Counted from the stretch's first letter, positions 1 to 10,076 are shown. The stretch is 64,000 nucleotides of DNA from Pseudomonadota bacterium (GCA_021813805.1 JAKAJL010000015.1:19734-83733); one strand, 5' to 3'. Notes: generated by a model from the letters alone, not told the origin. Made by a program: numbers and translations.

Positions 1-63
1 GAAAAGCCTTCGGCGATGTTGTCTATAGGGGCAGCGTTCGTTTGGTCAAGCGAAATCGGCATT

Positions 64-85
64 ATCGTTCGTTATATCGAACGAT
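64..85. promoter_or_regulatory. Perfect inverted repeat (possible operator)
   Basis: Eight-base perfect arms ATCGTTCG and CGAACGAT (64-71 and 78-85) are separated by TTATAT. The repeat lies just beyond the stop codon of the XRE regulator, in the gap before whatever gene follows on the minus strand (metK is common at this place in Rhizobiales, but it is outside the window). The arms and spacing fit a dimeric helix-turn-helix regulator site better than a terminator, because no T-run follows on either strand. The function is inferred. Confidence 0.4.
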
Positions 86-95
86 GCGCGCCCTG

Positions 96-509
96 TCATG
101 ATTTGCTTCCGCCATCGGCGAGAGCATTGACCAGATCAACGATCTTCTTGCGGACCTTGGGGTCGGAGATGCGCGCGAAGGCGCGGTTGAGGCTCAACCC
201 CTCGGACGTCATGACAAAATCGCCGAAATAATTTTGGTCGGCGTCGGCCTCCGCCAGGCCGCCTTGCGCCGCGCCTTCGGAAACCGGAGCGCCCTTGAAG
301 AAATAGGCCAGCGGCGTGCTCAGGGCTTCCGAAATCTGCTGGAGCCGGCTCGCGCTGATCCGGTTGGCGCCCTTCTCATATTTCTGGATCTGTTGAAAAG
401 TCAGGCCTAAGGCTTCGCCGAGCTTTTCCTGGCTCATGCCGATGAGCATGCGGCGCATCCGCACCCGGGCGCCGACATGTTTGTCGATAGGATTGGGAAC
501 CTTGTTCAC
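96..509 (-). CDS. XRE-family helix-turn-helix transcriptional regulator
   Basis: About 137 residues. A Cro/C1-type helix-turn-helix fills roughly residues 10-68 (MSQEKLGEALGLTFQQIQKY), followed by a short acidic linker and a C-terminal helical tail. Such regulators sit beside lnt and metK in many Rhizobiales; their target is not established. The reading frame is open to a GTG at 518, but the GTG at 509 has a GGCGGG motif eight bases upstream and gives the usual family N-terminus (NKVPNPIDKHVGARVR), so it is preferred. A six-base inverted repeat 29-46 bases upstream of this start may be an autoregulatory site. Confidence 0.85.
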   Translation of the reverse strand: MNKVPNPIDKHVGARVRMRRMLIGMSQEKLGEALGLTFQQIQKYEKGANRISASRLQQISEALSTPLAYFFKGAPVSEGAAQGGLAEADADQNYFGDFVMTSEGLSLNRAFARISDPKVRKKIVDLVNALADGGSKS

Positions 510-537
510 GAGCCACACCCGCCAATAAAATTTACAA

Positions 538-555
538 CCTTAGTTTGCGCTAAGG
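538..555. promoter_or_regulatory. Inverted repeat upstream of the XRE gene
   Basis: CCTTAG and CTAAGG (538-543, 550-555) flank TTTGCG between lnt and the XRE regulator gene, about 30-45 bases before the regulator start. It is immediately followed by a smaller dyad TGAC-CTAAA-GTCA (559-571). Position and symmetry suggest an operator, possibly autoregulatory. No direct proof. Confidence 0.35.
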
Positions 556-567
556 CCTGACCTAAAG

Positions 568-2133
568 TCAAACCTTGCGGCGACCGTTCAATGCCGCCAA
601 CAGCGCAGAAAGCCACAAGATAAGGGGAATCAAGATCGGAAAATGCGCGAAAAAGGTCGGGGGAAGAGCTTTCGGCAACTCTCCGTCAATCACGGCCTCG
701 ACGCCCAAGGGCGCGAAAGCGGTTGTGCGGCCATAGGGATCGATGATCGCGGAAATGCCGGTATTGGCGACGCGAATCAATGGCAGGCCCTGCTCGATCG
801 AGCGCAGGCGCGACTGAGCGAAATGCTGGTAGGGCCCGGACGTCATGCCGAACCATCCGTCATTGGTGACATTCAGCATCGCGCCCGGGCGCAGGGCCTG
901 CCCATCGATACGGCGCGCGATTTCATTGGGAAAAATCGACTCATAGCAAATGAGGGGCAGGAGCGGCGGGAGGCCCGGCGCCGTCAAGAGCCGCGACGAG
1001 CGGCCGGCGTTGAATCCGCCGGGAATGGCGACGAACTGGGTTACGCCTAACTTCGATATGACATTGGCGAAGGGAAGATATTCGCCGAAGGGGACAAGAT
1101 GGATCTTGTCATAGCTTTCCTTGACTTCGCCCCCGGCAAGCACCTGGATCGAATTGAAATATTGCGCGTTCCGGCCGTCCCGAACGGCTCGCGCCGCGCC
1201 GGTGAACAGAATGGCGTTCTGGAGGCGCGAGGCGAGCAACGCCAGGGCCTGGCCGTCCTCGGTCAGGATGAAGGGAAAGGAGGATTCTGGCCAGAACAGA
1301 TGGGTGATGTCGGCGATCCCGTTCCGGTCGGGCGAAGTCGCGCGGTCGGACAGGGAAAGATATTGCTCGACGAGCTCCACCTTCCGGTCGGCGCGGAAAT
1401 CGGCGATGGCGACATTGGGCTGGATGAGCCGCAAATGCGCGCCCTTGACGATCCGCTCCGGCGCGGAAAGTCGGAAAGCGCCGAAAAGGCCGAGCAGGCC
1501 CAACAGGATCACGCCCGCGGCCGGCAGGGTTTTTTTGCCGTCCTCAAGGAACAGCGCGGGCGAGGCGAAGATCAGGACGGAGAGGATGGTGAGGCCATAA
1601 AGTCCCCAGATCGACGCCGTCTGCGCCAGATGCAGGTTTCCGCCAAGGACCATGCCGAAATCGTTCCAGGGAAAACCGGTCAGGATCGAGCCGCGCAGCC
1701 ATTCCGAAAAGCTCAAGGCCGCCGCCAACGCGAAAATGCGCTTGGGGCTCGAAGACCATAAAAGCCGCGCGAGGACGAATCCCAAGGCGGTGAAAAAGGC
1801 GAGAAAGGCGGGAAGCCCGACGACGCCGAGGGGCAGGGCCCAGGCGAACTGGTCGCCATCGGCGAAAAAGGCGGCCCCGAGCCACCACAGGCCGGCGAGA
1901 AAATAGCCGAGTCCCAGCCACCATCCGGCCTCGCCGGCGCGCCGCAGGCTCAGGAACAGCGAGCCGCCCGCCGAGCCATCCAGCAGCCAGACCGACAGGA
2001 CCATGGGAATGACGAAAGCCGGAAAGAAATTGACCGGCGCCAGCGCCAGGGCGCCGATGGCGCCTCCCAGCAACGCAATCAGGCGCCGCGGCCAACCGTC
2101 GGCAAGGAGGACATATTGGCTGATTGCGAACAT
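568..2133 (-). CDS. lnt: Apolipoprotein N-acyltransferase
   Basis: 521 residues, normal length. It transfers the third acyl chain from phospholipid to the N-terminal cysteine of lipoproteins at the inner membrane. The N-terminal ~225 residues are hydrophobic with several membrane segments; the C-terminal nitrilase-like domain carries the catalytic triad Glu283 (WPESSFPF), Lys343 (YDKIHLVPFGEY) and Cys396 (LICYESIFPNEI). The first ATG is used. It follows the CBS-domain protein gene on the same strand after about 130 bases, the usual rhizobial order. Confidence 0.97.
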   Translation of the reverse strand: MFAISQYVLLADGWPRRLIALLGGAIGALALAPVNFFPAFVIPMVLSVWLLDGSAGGSLFLSLRRAGEAGWWLGLGYFLAGLWWLGAAFFADGDQFAWALPLGVVGLPAFLAFFTALGFVLARLLWSSSPKRIFALAAALSFSEWLRGSILTGFPWNDFGMVLGGNLHLAQTASIWGLYGLTILSVLIFASPALFLEDGKKTLPAAGVILLGLLGLFGAFRLSAPERIVKGAHLRLIQPNVAIADFRADRKVELVEQYLSLSDRATSPDRNGIADITHLFWPESSFPFILTEDGQALALLASRLQNAILFTGAARAVRDGRNAQYFNSIQVLAGGEVKESYDKIHLVPFGEYLPFANVISKLGVTQFVAIPGGFNAGRSSRLLTAPGLPPLLPLICYESIFPNEIARRIDGQALRPGAMLNVTNDGWFGMTSGPYQHFAQSRLRSIEQGLPLIRVANTGISAIIDPYGRTTAFAPLGVEAVIDGELPKALPPTFFAHFPILIPLILWLSALLAALNGRRKV

Positions 2134-2266
2134 AGGTTTTCCCGGCAGGGCGGAGGCGAGGTGACTTCAGCGGCGCCGGCGAGTTTAGGACGGCGTTTGC
2201 GTGATTGCGAATGTCTTGCCGCGCGCCGTGCAAGGTTTCCCCAGCGAAAGCACGCGGGAAGACAGT

Positions 2267-3262
2267 CTAGGCGACAGGTTTTTCGCTCTCCGGGCCTGCG
2301 CCGGCGCCGATCAGTCGCAATCTCAATCGCTTGACCCGGCGCGGGTCGGCGTCGACGATGTCGAATTCGAAGGCGCGATCGGGGCTGGCGACGACTTCGC
2401 CGCGAATGGGCACCCGGCCGGCGAAAGCGGCGGCAAGTCCCCCCAATGTATCGACATCCCCACGTTCGCCGAGCGCCACCAGATCGATCCCGGTCTTTTC
2501 GGACGCTTCTTCGAGGCCGACCCGAGCGTCGGCAAGAAAAATATCCGGACCGGCGGGCTCGATCTTGGGGCTTTCGTCGAGATCGTGCTCGTCTTCGATG
2601 TCGCCGACGATCATTTCGACGATATCCTCGATCGAGACCAGCCCGTCGGTGCCGCCATATTCGTCGATGACCAGCGCCATATGGGTGCGGGTCGCCTGCA
2701 TTTTGACCAGCAGGTCCAGCGCCGGCATGGAGGGCGGCGCATAGAGAACAGATCTGAGAATGCCAGCCGCTTCGAGCGAGACGGTCAGATCGATCGCCAG
2801 CGCCCGCCCGCCCGCGGCGGCCTCGCCAGCCTCCTCGTCGTGGCTTGTTTCCGCATTGGCCGCGACGAAATCGACGAAATCCCGAATGTGAACCATGCCG
2901 CGTGGGTCATCGAGCGTCTCGCCGATCACCGGGAGGCGGGAATGGCCGGCGGTGCGGAAGATCGCCAGCACCTCGCCGAGCGGCGCGTCGATGGGCGCCG
3001 AGACGATGTCGGAGCGGGGCACCATGACGTCGCTGACCCTGATCTCATGCAAACGCAGCACATTCTTCAGGATCGTCCGTTCCTGCGGACTGAACCCGTC
3101 GGCCACGGAGGCGTCTTCCAGCGCGTCCTCGATATCGTCGCGGATTGAGGCGCCGCTCAATCCGAACAGGGCGCGCAGGCGGTCCATCAGCGAAACGGCG
3201 GGCTTGCCGGGACTTCGCTCGATGGGGGGCGATTCGTCCTTTTCAAGTTCAGGGGCGGGCAT
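2267..3262 (-). CDS. Hemolysin-family / CorC-type CBS-domain protein
   Basis: About 331 residues. A pair of CBS domains (from VSDVMVPRSDIV to the region around IEDIVEMIVGDIEDEHD) is followed by a CorC/HlyC C-terminal domain. There is no DUF21 membrane part, so this is the soluble TlyC/CorC-like form associated with divalent cation homeostasis or with apolipoprotein N-acyltransferase loci. The open frame runs to a TTG at 3316; the ATG at 3262 (MPAPELEKDE) fits the family better and still overlaps the end of ybeY by 14 bases, indicating translational coupling. Biochemical role unproven. Confidence 0.88.
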   Translation of the reverse strand: MPAPELEKDESPPIERSPGKPAVSLMDRLRALFGLSGASIRDDIEDALEDASVADGFSPQERTILKNVLRLHEIRVSDVMVPRSDIVSAPIDAPLGEVLAIFRTAGHSRLPVIGETLDDPRGMVHIRDFVDFVAANAETSHDEEAGEAAAGGRALAIDLTVSLEAAGILRSVLYAPPSMPALDLLVKMQATRTHMALVIDEYGGTDGLVSIEDIVEMIVGDIEDEHDLDESPKIEPAGPDIFLADARVGLEEASEKTGIDLVALGERGDVDTLGGLAAAFAGRVPIRGEVVASPDRAFEFDIVDADPRRVKRLRLRLIGAGAGPESEKPVA

Positions 3263-3755
3263 GGTCGTCGGACTCGGGTTCAAGAAGAGGATCGCGATAG
3301 GGATTGGCGATCCCAAGGCGCCGGAGAATGCGGATTTCCATCGCTTCCATTTCCGAGGCCTCGGCCTCCGTCTCGTGATCGTAGCCGCGAAGATGAAGGA
3401 ATCCGTGGACGATCATGTGACGGGCGTGATCCGCGAAGCTCTTTCCCTGTTCCCCGGCTTCGCGGGCGATGGTTTCATAGCCCAGCGCGATGTCGCCGAG
3501 GACCGGCGCGGGCTCTGGCCGGTCGGGACCGGGAAAGGACAGCACATTGGTCGGCTTGTCCTTGCCGCGAAAGTCCCGGTTCAGGGCGCGCATCCGCGCG
3601 TCGTCGCAGAACAGCAGGCTGACCTCGGCGCCCTCGCCCGGTTGATCTTCCGCTTCCCGCAGGGCGGCGTCCAGGCATTGCGCCGCGAAAGCGTCGAGGT
3701 CGCCAAGCTCGTCCCATCTTCGATCTTCGACCGCGATTTCGATGGCGAGACTCAC
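3249..3755 (-). CDS. ybeY: Endoribonuclease YbeY
   Basis: 168 residues. Metal-dependent RNase involved in 16S rRNA 3' maturation and 70S quality control. The zinc signature H-x3-H-x5-H is visible as HGFLHLRGYDH near residue 133, preceded by NVLSFP. The open frame extends to a TTG at 3764, but the GTG at 3755 overlaps the phoH stop as GTGA and gives the family start SLAIEIAVEDRRW, so it is preferred. It lies between phoH and the CorC-like gene, as in most proteobacteria. Confidence 0.95.
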   Translation of the reverse strand: MSLAIEIAVEDRRWDELGDLDAFAAQCLDAALREAEDQPGEGAEVSLLFCDDARMRALNRDFRGKDKPTNVLSFPGPDRPEPAPVLGDIALGYETIAREAGEQGKSFADHARHMIVHGFLHLRGYDHETEAEASEMEAMEIRILRRLGIANPYRDPLLEPESDDHARP

Positions 3756-4813
3756 GGCGACCAATCCTTGTCGATGTTCGAGCGCGGAGCCACCTCTTCA
3801 CGTTCCTTCCGCGTGGCCGCCTCATAGGCGCCGACGATGCGCCGCACCAGGTCGTGGCGGACAACATCGGCTTCGGAAAGGGTGACGAAGCCGACGCCTT
3901 CGAGATTTTTCAGCAGTGCGATGGCCTCATTGAGGCCCGATCTCTGGCCCGGGGGGAGATCGGTCTGGGTCGGATCGCCGGTGACGATCATCCGCGAGCC
4001 CTCGCCGAGCCTGGTCAGGAACATTTTCATCTGCATGGCGGTCGCGTTCTGCGCCTCGTCCAGCAGAATGCACGAATTGCTCAAAGTGCGTCCGCGCATG
4101 AATGCGAGGGGGGCGACTTCGATCATGCCGGTTTGCATGCCGCGTTCGATCGTGCGCGGATCCATGAAGTCCTGAAGCGCGTCGTAAATCGGGCGCAGAT
4201 AGGGATCGACCTTTTCCCGCATGTCGCCGGGCAGAAAGCCCAACCTTTCGCCGGCCTCCACGGCGGGGCGCGACAGGATCAGTCGCTCGACCACGCCCTG
4301 CTCCAGCAGGGACACGGCATGGCCCACGGCGAGCCAGGTTTTTCCCGTGCCGGCGGGACCTGCGGCGAAAACCAGTTCGAAACGCTTCAATTCGCGAATA
4401 TAAAGATCCTGCGCCGCCGTCCGCGCGCGAACCGGCCCTTTCTTGCGTGTCGAAATCTGCTCGAAGGCCGAGCGCGGTCCGGGGCTCTCGCTGGGGAAAA
4501 GATTGCCCTGCAAGGCGCATTCCTGGATCGCGCCATCGACATCGCCCATGGTCGCCGGATGCCCCGAGCGCGCCCGCGTCCAGAGAATCTGCAACACCCG
4601 CCGAGCGTGACCCACCGCCTCGGGCTCGCCCTTGATGACGACATGATTGCCATTGGCGTTGAGCGAAACATTCAGGCGCCGCTCGATGCGCGCCAGATTC
4701 TGGTCATATTGGCCGAAGACCAACGAAGCGGTGCGGTTGTCGTCGAGCGTCAGCCCCGACTCCGCCGCCGCGCCCTCCTCGGCCTTGTCCAGCGCGTCCT
4801 CGAAGGCGGTCAT
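3752..4813 (-). CDS. PhoH family ATPase
   Basis: About 353 residues. An N-terminal KH-like region is followed by a PhoH P-loop ATPase domain with Walker A GPAGTGKT and Walker B ILLDEAQNA. The family partners with YbeY in RNA metabolism; the exact activity is unknown. The start at 4813 (MTAFEDALDK) lies two bases after the miaB stop. A longer in-frame extension to 4864 would overlap miaB and is disfavoured. Confidence 0.93.
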   Translation of the reverse strand: MTAFEDALDKAEEGAAAESGLTLDDNRTASLVFGQYDQNLARIERRLNVSLNANGNHVVIKGEPEAVGHARRVLQILWTRARSGHPATMGDVDGAIQECALQGNLFPSESPGPRSAFEQISTRKKGPVRARTAAQDLYIRELKRFELVFAAGPAGTGKTWLAVGHAVSLLEQGVVERLILSRPAVEAGERLGFLPGDMREKVDPYLRPIYDALQDFMDPRTIERGMQTGMIEVAPLAFMRGRTLSNSCILLDEAQNATAMQMKMFLTRLGEGSRMIVTGDPTQTDLPPGQRSGLNEAIALLKNLEGVGFVTLSEADVVRHDLVRRIVGAYEAATRKEREEVAPRSNIDKDWSP

Positions 4814-4815
4814 GC

Positions 4816-6237
4816 TCAGCGCGCCTCTTCCGTCAGGCGGCCGAACAGCGAGTTCGAGCCGCATTCGACGATCTCGACCGCCGCGACATCGCCAATCATG
4901 GAGTCGGGTCCGTCGGCCTGAACCGCCTGGAGATAGGGGGACTTGCCGGCGATCTGGCCCGGACGCCGGCCCGGCTTCTCGAACAGCACATCGACGGTTC
5001 GCCCGACCAGCGCCCGATTGAAGGCCTGTCGCTGCGCCTCGACCTTTTCGCCGAGACGGGCGAGGCGCTCGGCCTTGACCTCTTCCGCGACGTGATCCTC
5101 GCGCTCGGCGCCCGGCGTGCCGGGACGCGGCGAATATTTGAAATAGAAGGTCGAGGCGAAATCGACGGCGCGGATCAAGGCCAGGGTGGCCTCGAAATCC
5201 TCGTCGGTTTCGCCGGGAAAGCCGACGATGAAATCCGACGAGAGGGCGATGTCGGGCCGCGCCGCGCGGATTTTTTCGACCAGCCGAAGATAATCCTCGG
5301 CCCGATGCTTGCGGTTCATCGCGGCGAGAATGCGGTCCGAGCCCGATTGCACGGGAAGATGCAGGAAAGGCATGAGCTTGGCCGCCTCGCCATGGGCGCG
5401 GATCAGATCGTCGGTCATGTCGTTGGGATGACTGGTGGTGTAGCGCAGGCGCGCCAGCCCATCGATCTCGGACAGCCGTTCGATCAGCCGGGCCAGCGAC
5501 CAGACCTCATTGCTCTCGCCGCGCCCGTGAAAAGCGTTGACGTTCTGCCCCAAAAGAGTGATTTCGCGCACCCCGGCGCGGGTCAGCGCCTCGGCTTCCG
5601 CCACGATTCTTTCCACGTCGCGCGAGGCCTCGGCGCCGCGCGTATAGGGAACGACACAGAAGGAGCAGAACTTGTCGCAACCTTCCTGAACGGTGAGGAA
5701 GGCGGTGAGCCCGCGCGTCCTGATCCTGTCTTCGGAGGGCGGCGTCAGGTGATTGAACTTGTCCTCGACCGGAAAATCCGTGTCGATCACCGGCCCGTCC
5801 GCCGCGAGGCGCACCAGTTCCGGCAGGCGATGATAGCTCTGCGGGCCGACGACAATATCCACCGCGCGCTGCTTGCGCAGGATTTCCCCGCCTTCGGCCT
5901 GGGCGACGCAGCCGGCCACCGCGATGCGCAGATCCTTGCCCTCGGCGCGGCGCTCCTCTTTCAGCCGCCGTAGCCGGCCAAGCTCGGAAAAGACCTTTTC
6001 CGAGGCCTTTTCGCGAATGTGGCAGGTGTTCAGAATGACGAGATCGGCGTCCTCGGGGGCGGCCGTCTCCGAAAAGCCTTCGGGCGCAAGCACATCCGCC
6101 ATGCGCGCGGCGTCATAGACATTCATCTGGCAGCCGAAGGATTTGACGAGAAGTTTCTTCGTCGCCTTCGCGCCCTGGTCTGACGGGGCAGGGGTCCAGT
6201 CGGTCTTGACCAGGGCCGCTTCGAGATCGGACTTCAA
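4816..6237 (-). CDS. miaB: tRNA-2-methylthio-N6-dimethylallyladenosine synthase
   Basis: 473 residues. Radical-SAM methylthiotransferase that modifies A37 of tRNAs. The N-terminal MTTase domain has its three cluster cysteines (FGCQMN, NTCHIRE, AGCVAQ); the radical SAM motif is [15 protein letters not shown]; a TRAM domain ends the protein. Translation starts at TTG, supported by an excellent GGAGG four bases upstream and a four-base overlap with the plsC stop. Part of the phoH-ybeY operon. Confidence 0.96.
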   Translation of the reverse strand: MKSDLEAALVKTDWTPAPSDQGAKATKKLLVKSFGCQMNVYDAARMADVLAPEGFSETAAPEDADLVILNTCHIREKASEKVFSELGRLRRLKEERRAEGKDLRIAVAGCVAQAEGGEILRKQRAVDIVVGPQSYHRLPELVRLAADGPVIDTDFPVEDKFNHLTPPSEDRIRTRGLTAFLTVQEGCDKFCSFCVVPYTRGAEASRDVERIVAEAEALTRAGVREITLLGQNVNAFHGRGESNEVWSLARLIERLSEIDGLARLRYTTSHPNDMTDDLIRAHGEAAKLMPFLHLPVQSGSDRILAAMNRKHRAEDYLRLVEKIRAARPDIALSSDFIVGFPGETDEDFEATLALIRAVDFASTFYFKYSPRPGTPGAEREDHVAEEVKAERLARLGEKVEAQRQAFNRALVGRTVDVLFEKPGRRPGQIAGKSPYLQAVQADGPDSMIGDVAAVEIVECGSNSLFGRLTEEAR

Positions 6238-7115
6238 ATTTCCTCCGCGATATCGGAATCGATTTTTTCAGGCGTCGATCTTACGCCTTTCCGCAGTGAA
6301 TTTCCTATATTTTTATCGTCAGGGCCCAGTTGCGCGGTCCTCGCCTCCGCCAGGGCGCGGACCCGGTTTTCGGTCTCCAGCGCGACGGCCTTGCGGTCGC
6401 TGTCGGCGCGAAAAGCGATCGGCGCGCCGAAACGCACCTGGCAATCGACCGGCGCCGCCTTCAGCAGCAGCCAGATATGCGGCGCGAGATCGGCGTCGCC
6501 GAACCAGGCCAGGGCGCGGCGGCTCGCCTCATCGAGTGGCCTGCCCCTGGAATGGGTATAGACGATCGCCGCCGGCTGGATCGTCACTTCCTCGATATCG
6601 GGGAAAAGCCGCAATGCGTCACGCGCCGCCGCGAAATGCGAGGGCTTGAAGCTCAGAACCCCGGCGCCGTCACTGGATGTGCCTTCGCCAAACAGCAGAA
6701 CGTCCTCGCCGGCGACCATTTTTTGGGCCATCAGGGCGTTCACGCGCGGCACGTCGGCGCGGCTGTCGCGGCGCACGAAAATGGTGTCCTGAACTCGGGC
6801 GAAGGCGCCGAGGAGAGGCCAGCTCGCGACCTCGCTCTTGGCGACGAAACAGGGCGTCTCCCGGCTCGCCAAAGCGAGGATGTCGCTCCAGGAGACGTGA
6901 TTGGCGACGATCATCCGGGGTTTCGGCCCCAGCAGCGCCTCGCCCTCGAAATGAACCCTCAAGCCCAGCAAGGCGCAAATGGTCCGTGAGAAAAAGACCG
7001 GAATTTTTTCGGCCAGAGCCCAACGCCGCCGCCGCGCCAACGCCTGGACCGGCGCGCCGACCGCGGAAAAGCCCAGCAGGGCCAGGACCAATAAAAAAGC
7101 CCGGAAATAAGCCAT
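6234..7115 (-). CDS. 1-acyl-sn-glycerol-3-phosphate acyltransferase (PlsC-type)
   Basis: 293 residues. Acyltransferase of phosphatidic acid synthesis or lipid remodelling at the inner membrane. An N-terminal hydrophobic segment ([15 protein letters not shown]) precedes the HX4D motif NHVSWSD and the EGTSSDG motif that binds the acyl acceptor phosphate. ATG start at 7115. Its stop overlaps the TTG start of miaB. In Rhizobiales a PlsC-type gene between tsaB-rimI and miaB is standard; whether it acts on lysophosphatidate or on lyso-ornithine lipid cannot be decided here. Confidence 0.88.
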   Translation of the reverse strand: MAYFRAFLLVLALLGFSAVGAPVQALARRRRWALAEKIPVFFSRTICALLGLRVHFEGEALLGPKPRMIVANHVSWSDILALASRETPCFVAKSEVASWPLLGAFARVQDTIFVRRDSRADVPRVNALMAQKMVAGEDVLLFGEGTSSDGAGVLSFKPSHFAAARDALRLFPDIEEVTIQPAAIVYTHSRGRPLDEASRRALAWFGDADLAPHIWLLLKAAPVDCQVRFGAPIAFRADSDRKAVALETENRVRALAEARTAQLGPDDKNIGNSLRKGVRSTPEKIDSDIAEEI

Positions 7116-7170
7116 TGCAGCCGGTTAGGTCGATGTCATGACATATTTATGACCGCGCTCGTGGCGTGGG

Positions 7171-7656
7171 TCAGGCGAGAGCGCGGCGCATGATCAGGGC
7201 GTCGCCGGCCTTGCCCTCGGCTTTGGCGTAATAGCTCTTGCGCCGGCCTTCGACAGTAAAGCCGAAACGGCGGTAAAGCGCGAGCGCGGCCGCATTGGCT
7301 TCATCGACTTCCAGAAAGAGGTTCTTGACCCTCAGACCCGCGAGGCGGGCCAGATGGGCGCCGAGGAGCCGCTGTCCATGACCGTTGCGCCGGGAGCCGG
7401 GGGCGACGACAATGGTCAGCACTTCGGCCTCGTCCGCAGCCCGGCGCGACAGGACGAAGCCGGCGAGGCTGGACTTGATCTCGACGCCGTCGGCGACGCA
7501 GGCCGGGTCGTTGAGCAAGGCCTCGAATTCCGGGACCGACCAGGGATGGGCGAAGCTCGTCCGGTGCAAGCGGGCGCAGGACGCGGCGTCCGCGACGCGA
7601 AGCCAGCGGGACGTGGCGGGCGTGTTGCGCCAGCCGAAGAAGAACGGCGCCTTCAT
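7171..7656 (-). CDS. rimI: Ribosomal-protein-alanine N-acetyltransferase
   Basis: 161 residues, a single GNAT domain. The acetyl-CoA binding region is visible as VVAPGSRRNGHGQRLL, and the C-terminal LALYRRFGF motif is typical of RimI. Its ATG overlaps the tsaB stop as ATGA, so the two are co-translated, the usual arrangement in which RimI is encoded next to the t6A enzyme TsaB. Confidence 0.9.
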   Translation of the reverse strand: MKAPFFFGWRNTPATSRWLRVADAASCARLHRTSFAHPWSVPEFEALLNDPACVADGVEIKSSLAGFVLSRRAADEAEVLTIVVAPGSRRNGHGQRLLGAHLARLAGLRVKNLFLEVDEANAAALALYRRFGFTVEGRRKSYYAKAEGKAGDALIMRRALA

Positions 7657-8345
7657 GGGCTGTTGAACGTCGTGGCGGGTTGTTTCGCCGGCAGCGCGTC
7701 CGGAGCTTTGAGATAGATCGGCCGCGCCGGCGCATTGTCGGGCGAGGCCGCGAGACCCAGGCGGGCGACGGCCAAAATGTCCGGCGCCGGGGCGCCATGG
7801 ACGACGGCGATGTCGCCGCCGGTCAAGGCCGCTTCCTCGCGCAGCAGGGCGGCGCCCGACCCGGCGGCGCGCACGCGGCCGCCGCCCAGCAGCCGGCAGG
7901 CGTCCTTCACCGCCAGAATGCGGGGCGAAGTGAGAATGCGGCCGCCCGGACCATAGGCGGAAAAATAGACACGGCCATGCCGCGCGTCGATCGCCGCCGC
8001 GACGATGCCATCGGCGTCCCCCGCCAGCAGCGGCGCGGCGAAAGCGGCCAGGGTCGAGACGCCGACCACGTCGAGGCCGAGGGCGAGGGCGATCCCACGC
8101 GCGGCGGCGACGCCGATCCGAATGCCGGTGAAGGAGCCTGGCCCGACCGTCACGGCGACGCGATCAAGCGACGCGAATCCGCCCTGAACCTTCGCCATCA
8201 GTTTCTCGATCGCCGGCATCAGAGCTTCGGCGTGGCCTTTTTCCATGGCCATGGAGTCGAGCGCGACCGGATCGCTCGCCCCCTCGTCGAGAACGCAAAC
8301 GGAAACAGCCGGCAGAGCAGTGTCGATCGCAAGTATGCGCGTCAC
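7653..8345 (-). CDS. tsaB: tRNA N6-threonylcarbamoyladenosine biosynthesis protein TsaB
   Basis: 230 residues, ASKHA-type fold. N-terminal ILAIDTALPAVSVCV and VTVGPGSFTGIRIG are the TsaB signatures. It scaffolds TsaD and TsaE to make t6A37 in ANN-decoding tRNAs. The start is GTG with AGAGGAAAC upstream. Coupled to rimI. Confidence 0.94.
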   Translation of the reverse strand: MTRILAIDTALPAVSVCVLDEGASDPVALDSMAMEKGHAEALMPAIEKLMAKVQGGFASLDRVAVTVGPGSFTGIRIGVAAARGIALALGLDVVGVSTLAAFAAPLLAGDADGIVAAAIDARHGRVYFSAYGPGGRILTSPRILAVKDACRLLGGGRVRAAGSGAALLREEAALTGGDIAVVHGAPAPDILAVARLGLAASPDNAPARPIYLKAPDALPAKQPATTFNSP

Positions 8346-8385
8346 GCCAGCCGTTTCCTCTCGCTCGCAAGGCCCATTCGAGACT

Positions 8386-8940
8386 TCAGATCTGCTCGAC
8401 CGACTTCACTTCCGGGACGAAATGGCAGATCAGGTTCTGCACGCCACGCTTGAGCGTCGCCGTCGAGGAGGGGCAGCCCGAACAGGCGCCCTTCATCTTC
8501 AGATAGACCACGCCATCCTTGTAGCCGCGGAACACGATGTCGCCGCCGTCCCCCGCCACGGCGGGACGGACGCGGGTCTCCAGCAGTTCCTTGACCTTGG
8601 ACACGATTTCGGCGTCTTCCGGCTCGAAATATTCGTCCGCCGCGGCCTCGCCGCCGCCATTGGTCAGGATGGGCGCGCCGGAGGTGAAATGCTCCATGAT
8701 CACGCCGAGAATGGCCGGCTTGAGATAAGTCCAGTCGCCCGACGACTTCGTCACCGAAATGAAATCGGGTCCGAAAAACACGCCGCTGATTTCGCCGATC
8801 CCGAAAATGGCGCTCGCCAGCGGCGAGGCTTCGGCCGCCTGCGCGCTCGGCATGTCGATGGGTCCCCCCTCGACAACGGCGACGCCGGGAATGAATTTCA
8901 ACGTCGCGGGATTGGGCGTCGATTCAGTCTGAATGAACAT
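8386..8940 (-). CDS. NifU family Fe-S carrier protein (Nfu type)
   Basis: 184 residues: an N-terminal Nfu domain (MFIQTESTPNPATLKFIPG) and a C-terminal NifU-like domain with the CxxC cluster site CSGCPSS around residue 152. It probably transfers 4Fe-4S clusters to client apoproteins; MiaB in this same region is one plausible client (inference). ATG start. It lies 40 bases upstream of tsaB on the same strand. Confidence 0.93.
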   Translation of the reverse strand: MFIQTESTPNPATLKFIPGVAVVEGGPIDMPSAQAAEASPLASAIFGIGEISGVFFGPDFISVTKSSGDWTYLKPAILGVIMEHFTSGAPILTNGGGEAAADEYFEPEDAEIVSKVKELLETRVRPAVAGDGGDIVFRGYKDGVVYLKMKGACSGCPSSTATLKRGVQNLICHFVPEVKSVEQI

Positions 8941-9041
8941 TCATGCCTCCAAGATCGTCCGGTTCAAGGCCGGAGATGATTCCAATGGATAGATAAGCCT
9001 TTCGCCAAAAGAGTGAAAGGCCGAACCAAACCGCTCGCCGC

Positions 9042-10076
9042 TTAGCGAATGAAACCGACAATATCCTTGACCTGGGACATGTTCGGCTCCGCTATGGCGC
9101 GCGCGCGCCGCGCCCCGTCGCGCAGGACGGAATCGATGAAAGCCGGGTCGGCTTCAAGCCGCCGCATTTCGGCGCCGATCGGCGCGAGCCGCGTCACCGC
9201 GAGGTCGATCAGGGCCTGTTTGAAGGTTGAGAATTGCGCCCCGCCGAACTGCTGAAGCACGGCGTCCTGCGTCGTATCGTTCAGGGCGGCGAAAATGCCG
9301 ACCAGATTTTCGGCCTCGGGACGCCCGCTCAGGCCGTCCTTATCCGTCGGCAAAGGCTCTGGATCGGTCTTGGCCTTGCGCACTTTCTGCGCGATCGCGT
9401 CGGCGTCGTCGGAGAGATTGATGCGCGAAAATTCCGACGCGTCGGATTTCGACATTTTCTTCGTCCCGTCGCGCAGGCTCATCACCCGCGCCGCCGGCCC
9501 CTGGATCAACGGCGCCGGCAAGGGGAAAAAGCCGTCCCCGTGGCCGTTGGCGGCGATGGATTCAGCGAAATCGTTGTTGAATTTCTGCGCGATGTCGCGC
9601 GCCAGCTCGATATGCTGCTTCTGATCCTCGCCGACCGGCACATGGGTCGCCTTGTAAAGCAGGATGTCGGCCGCCATCAGGGTCGGATAGGCGAACAGGC
9701 CGATCGAGGCGTTCTCGCGATCCTTCCCGGCCTTCTCCTTGAACTGGGTCATGCGGTTGAGCCAGCCGATGCGCGCGACGCAATTGAAGACCCAGGCCAG
9801 CTCCGCATGTTCGGCGATCTGACTTTGGTTGAAAATGATGTTCTTCGCCGGATCGACCCCGGAGGCGATATAGGCGGCGGCGATCCTGCGAATCGCCTGG
9901 CGCAGCTCTTTCGGGTCCTGCGGCACGGTGATCGCATGCAGGTCGACAACGCAGAACAGGCACTCGTGCGTCTTTTGCAGCGCGACGAATTTGACGATGG
10001 CGCCGAGATAATTGCCGAGATGAAGATTTCCGGTCGGCTGGATTCCGGAAAAGACGCGTTCGGGAAAGGAGGTCAT
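9042..10076 (-). CDS. trpS: Tryptophan--tRNA ligase
   Basis: 344 residues, usual length. Class I aminoacyl-tRNA synthetase with the HIGH-equivalent [13 protein letters not shown] near residue 14 and the KMSKS loop intact ([14 protein letters not shown]). No structural T-run terminator is obvious after it. Monocistronic or loosely linked to the nfu gene (about 100-base gap). Confidence 0.97.
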   Translation of the reverse strand: MTSFPERVFSGIQPTGNLHLGNYLGAIVKFVALQKTHECLFCVVDLHAITVPQDPKELRQAIRRIAAAYIASGVDPAKNIIFNQSQIAEHAELAWVFNCVARIGWLNRMTQFKEKAGKDRENASIGLFAYPTLMAADILLYKATHVPVGEDQKQHIELARDIAQKFNNDFAESIAANGHGDGFFPLPAPLIQGPAARVMSLRDGTKKMSKSDASEFSRINLSDDADAIAQKVRKAKTDPEPLPTDKDGLSGRPEAENLVGIFAALNDTTQDAVLQQFGGAQFSTFKQALIDLAVTRLAPIGAEMRRLEADPAFIDSVLRDGARRARAIAEPNMSQVKDIVGFIR

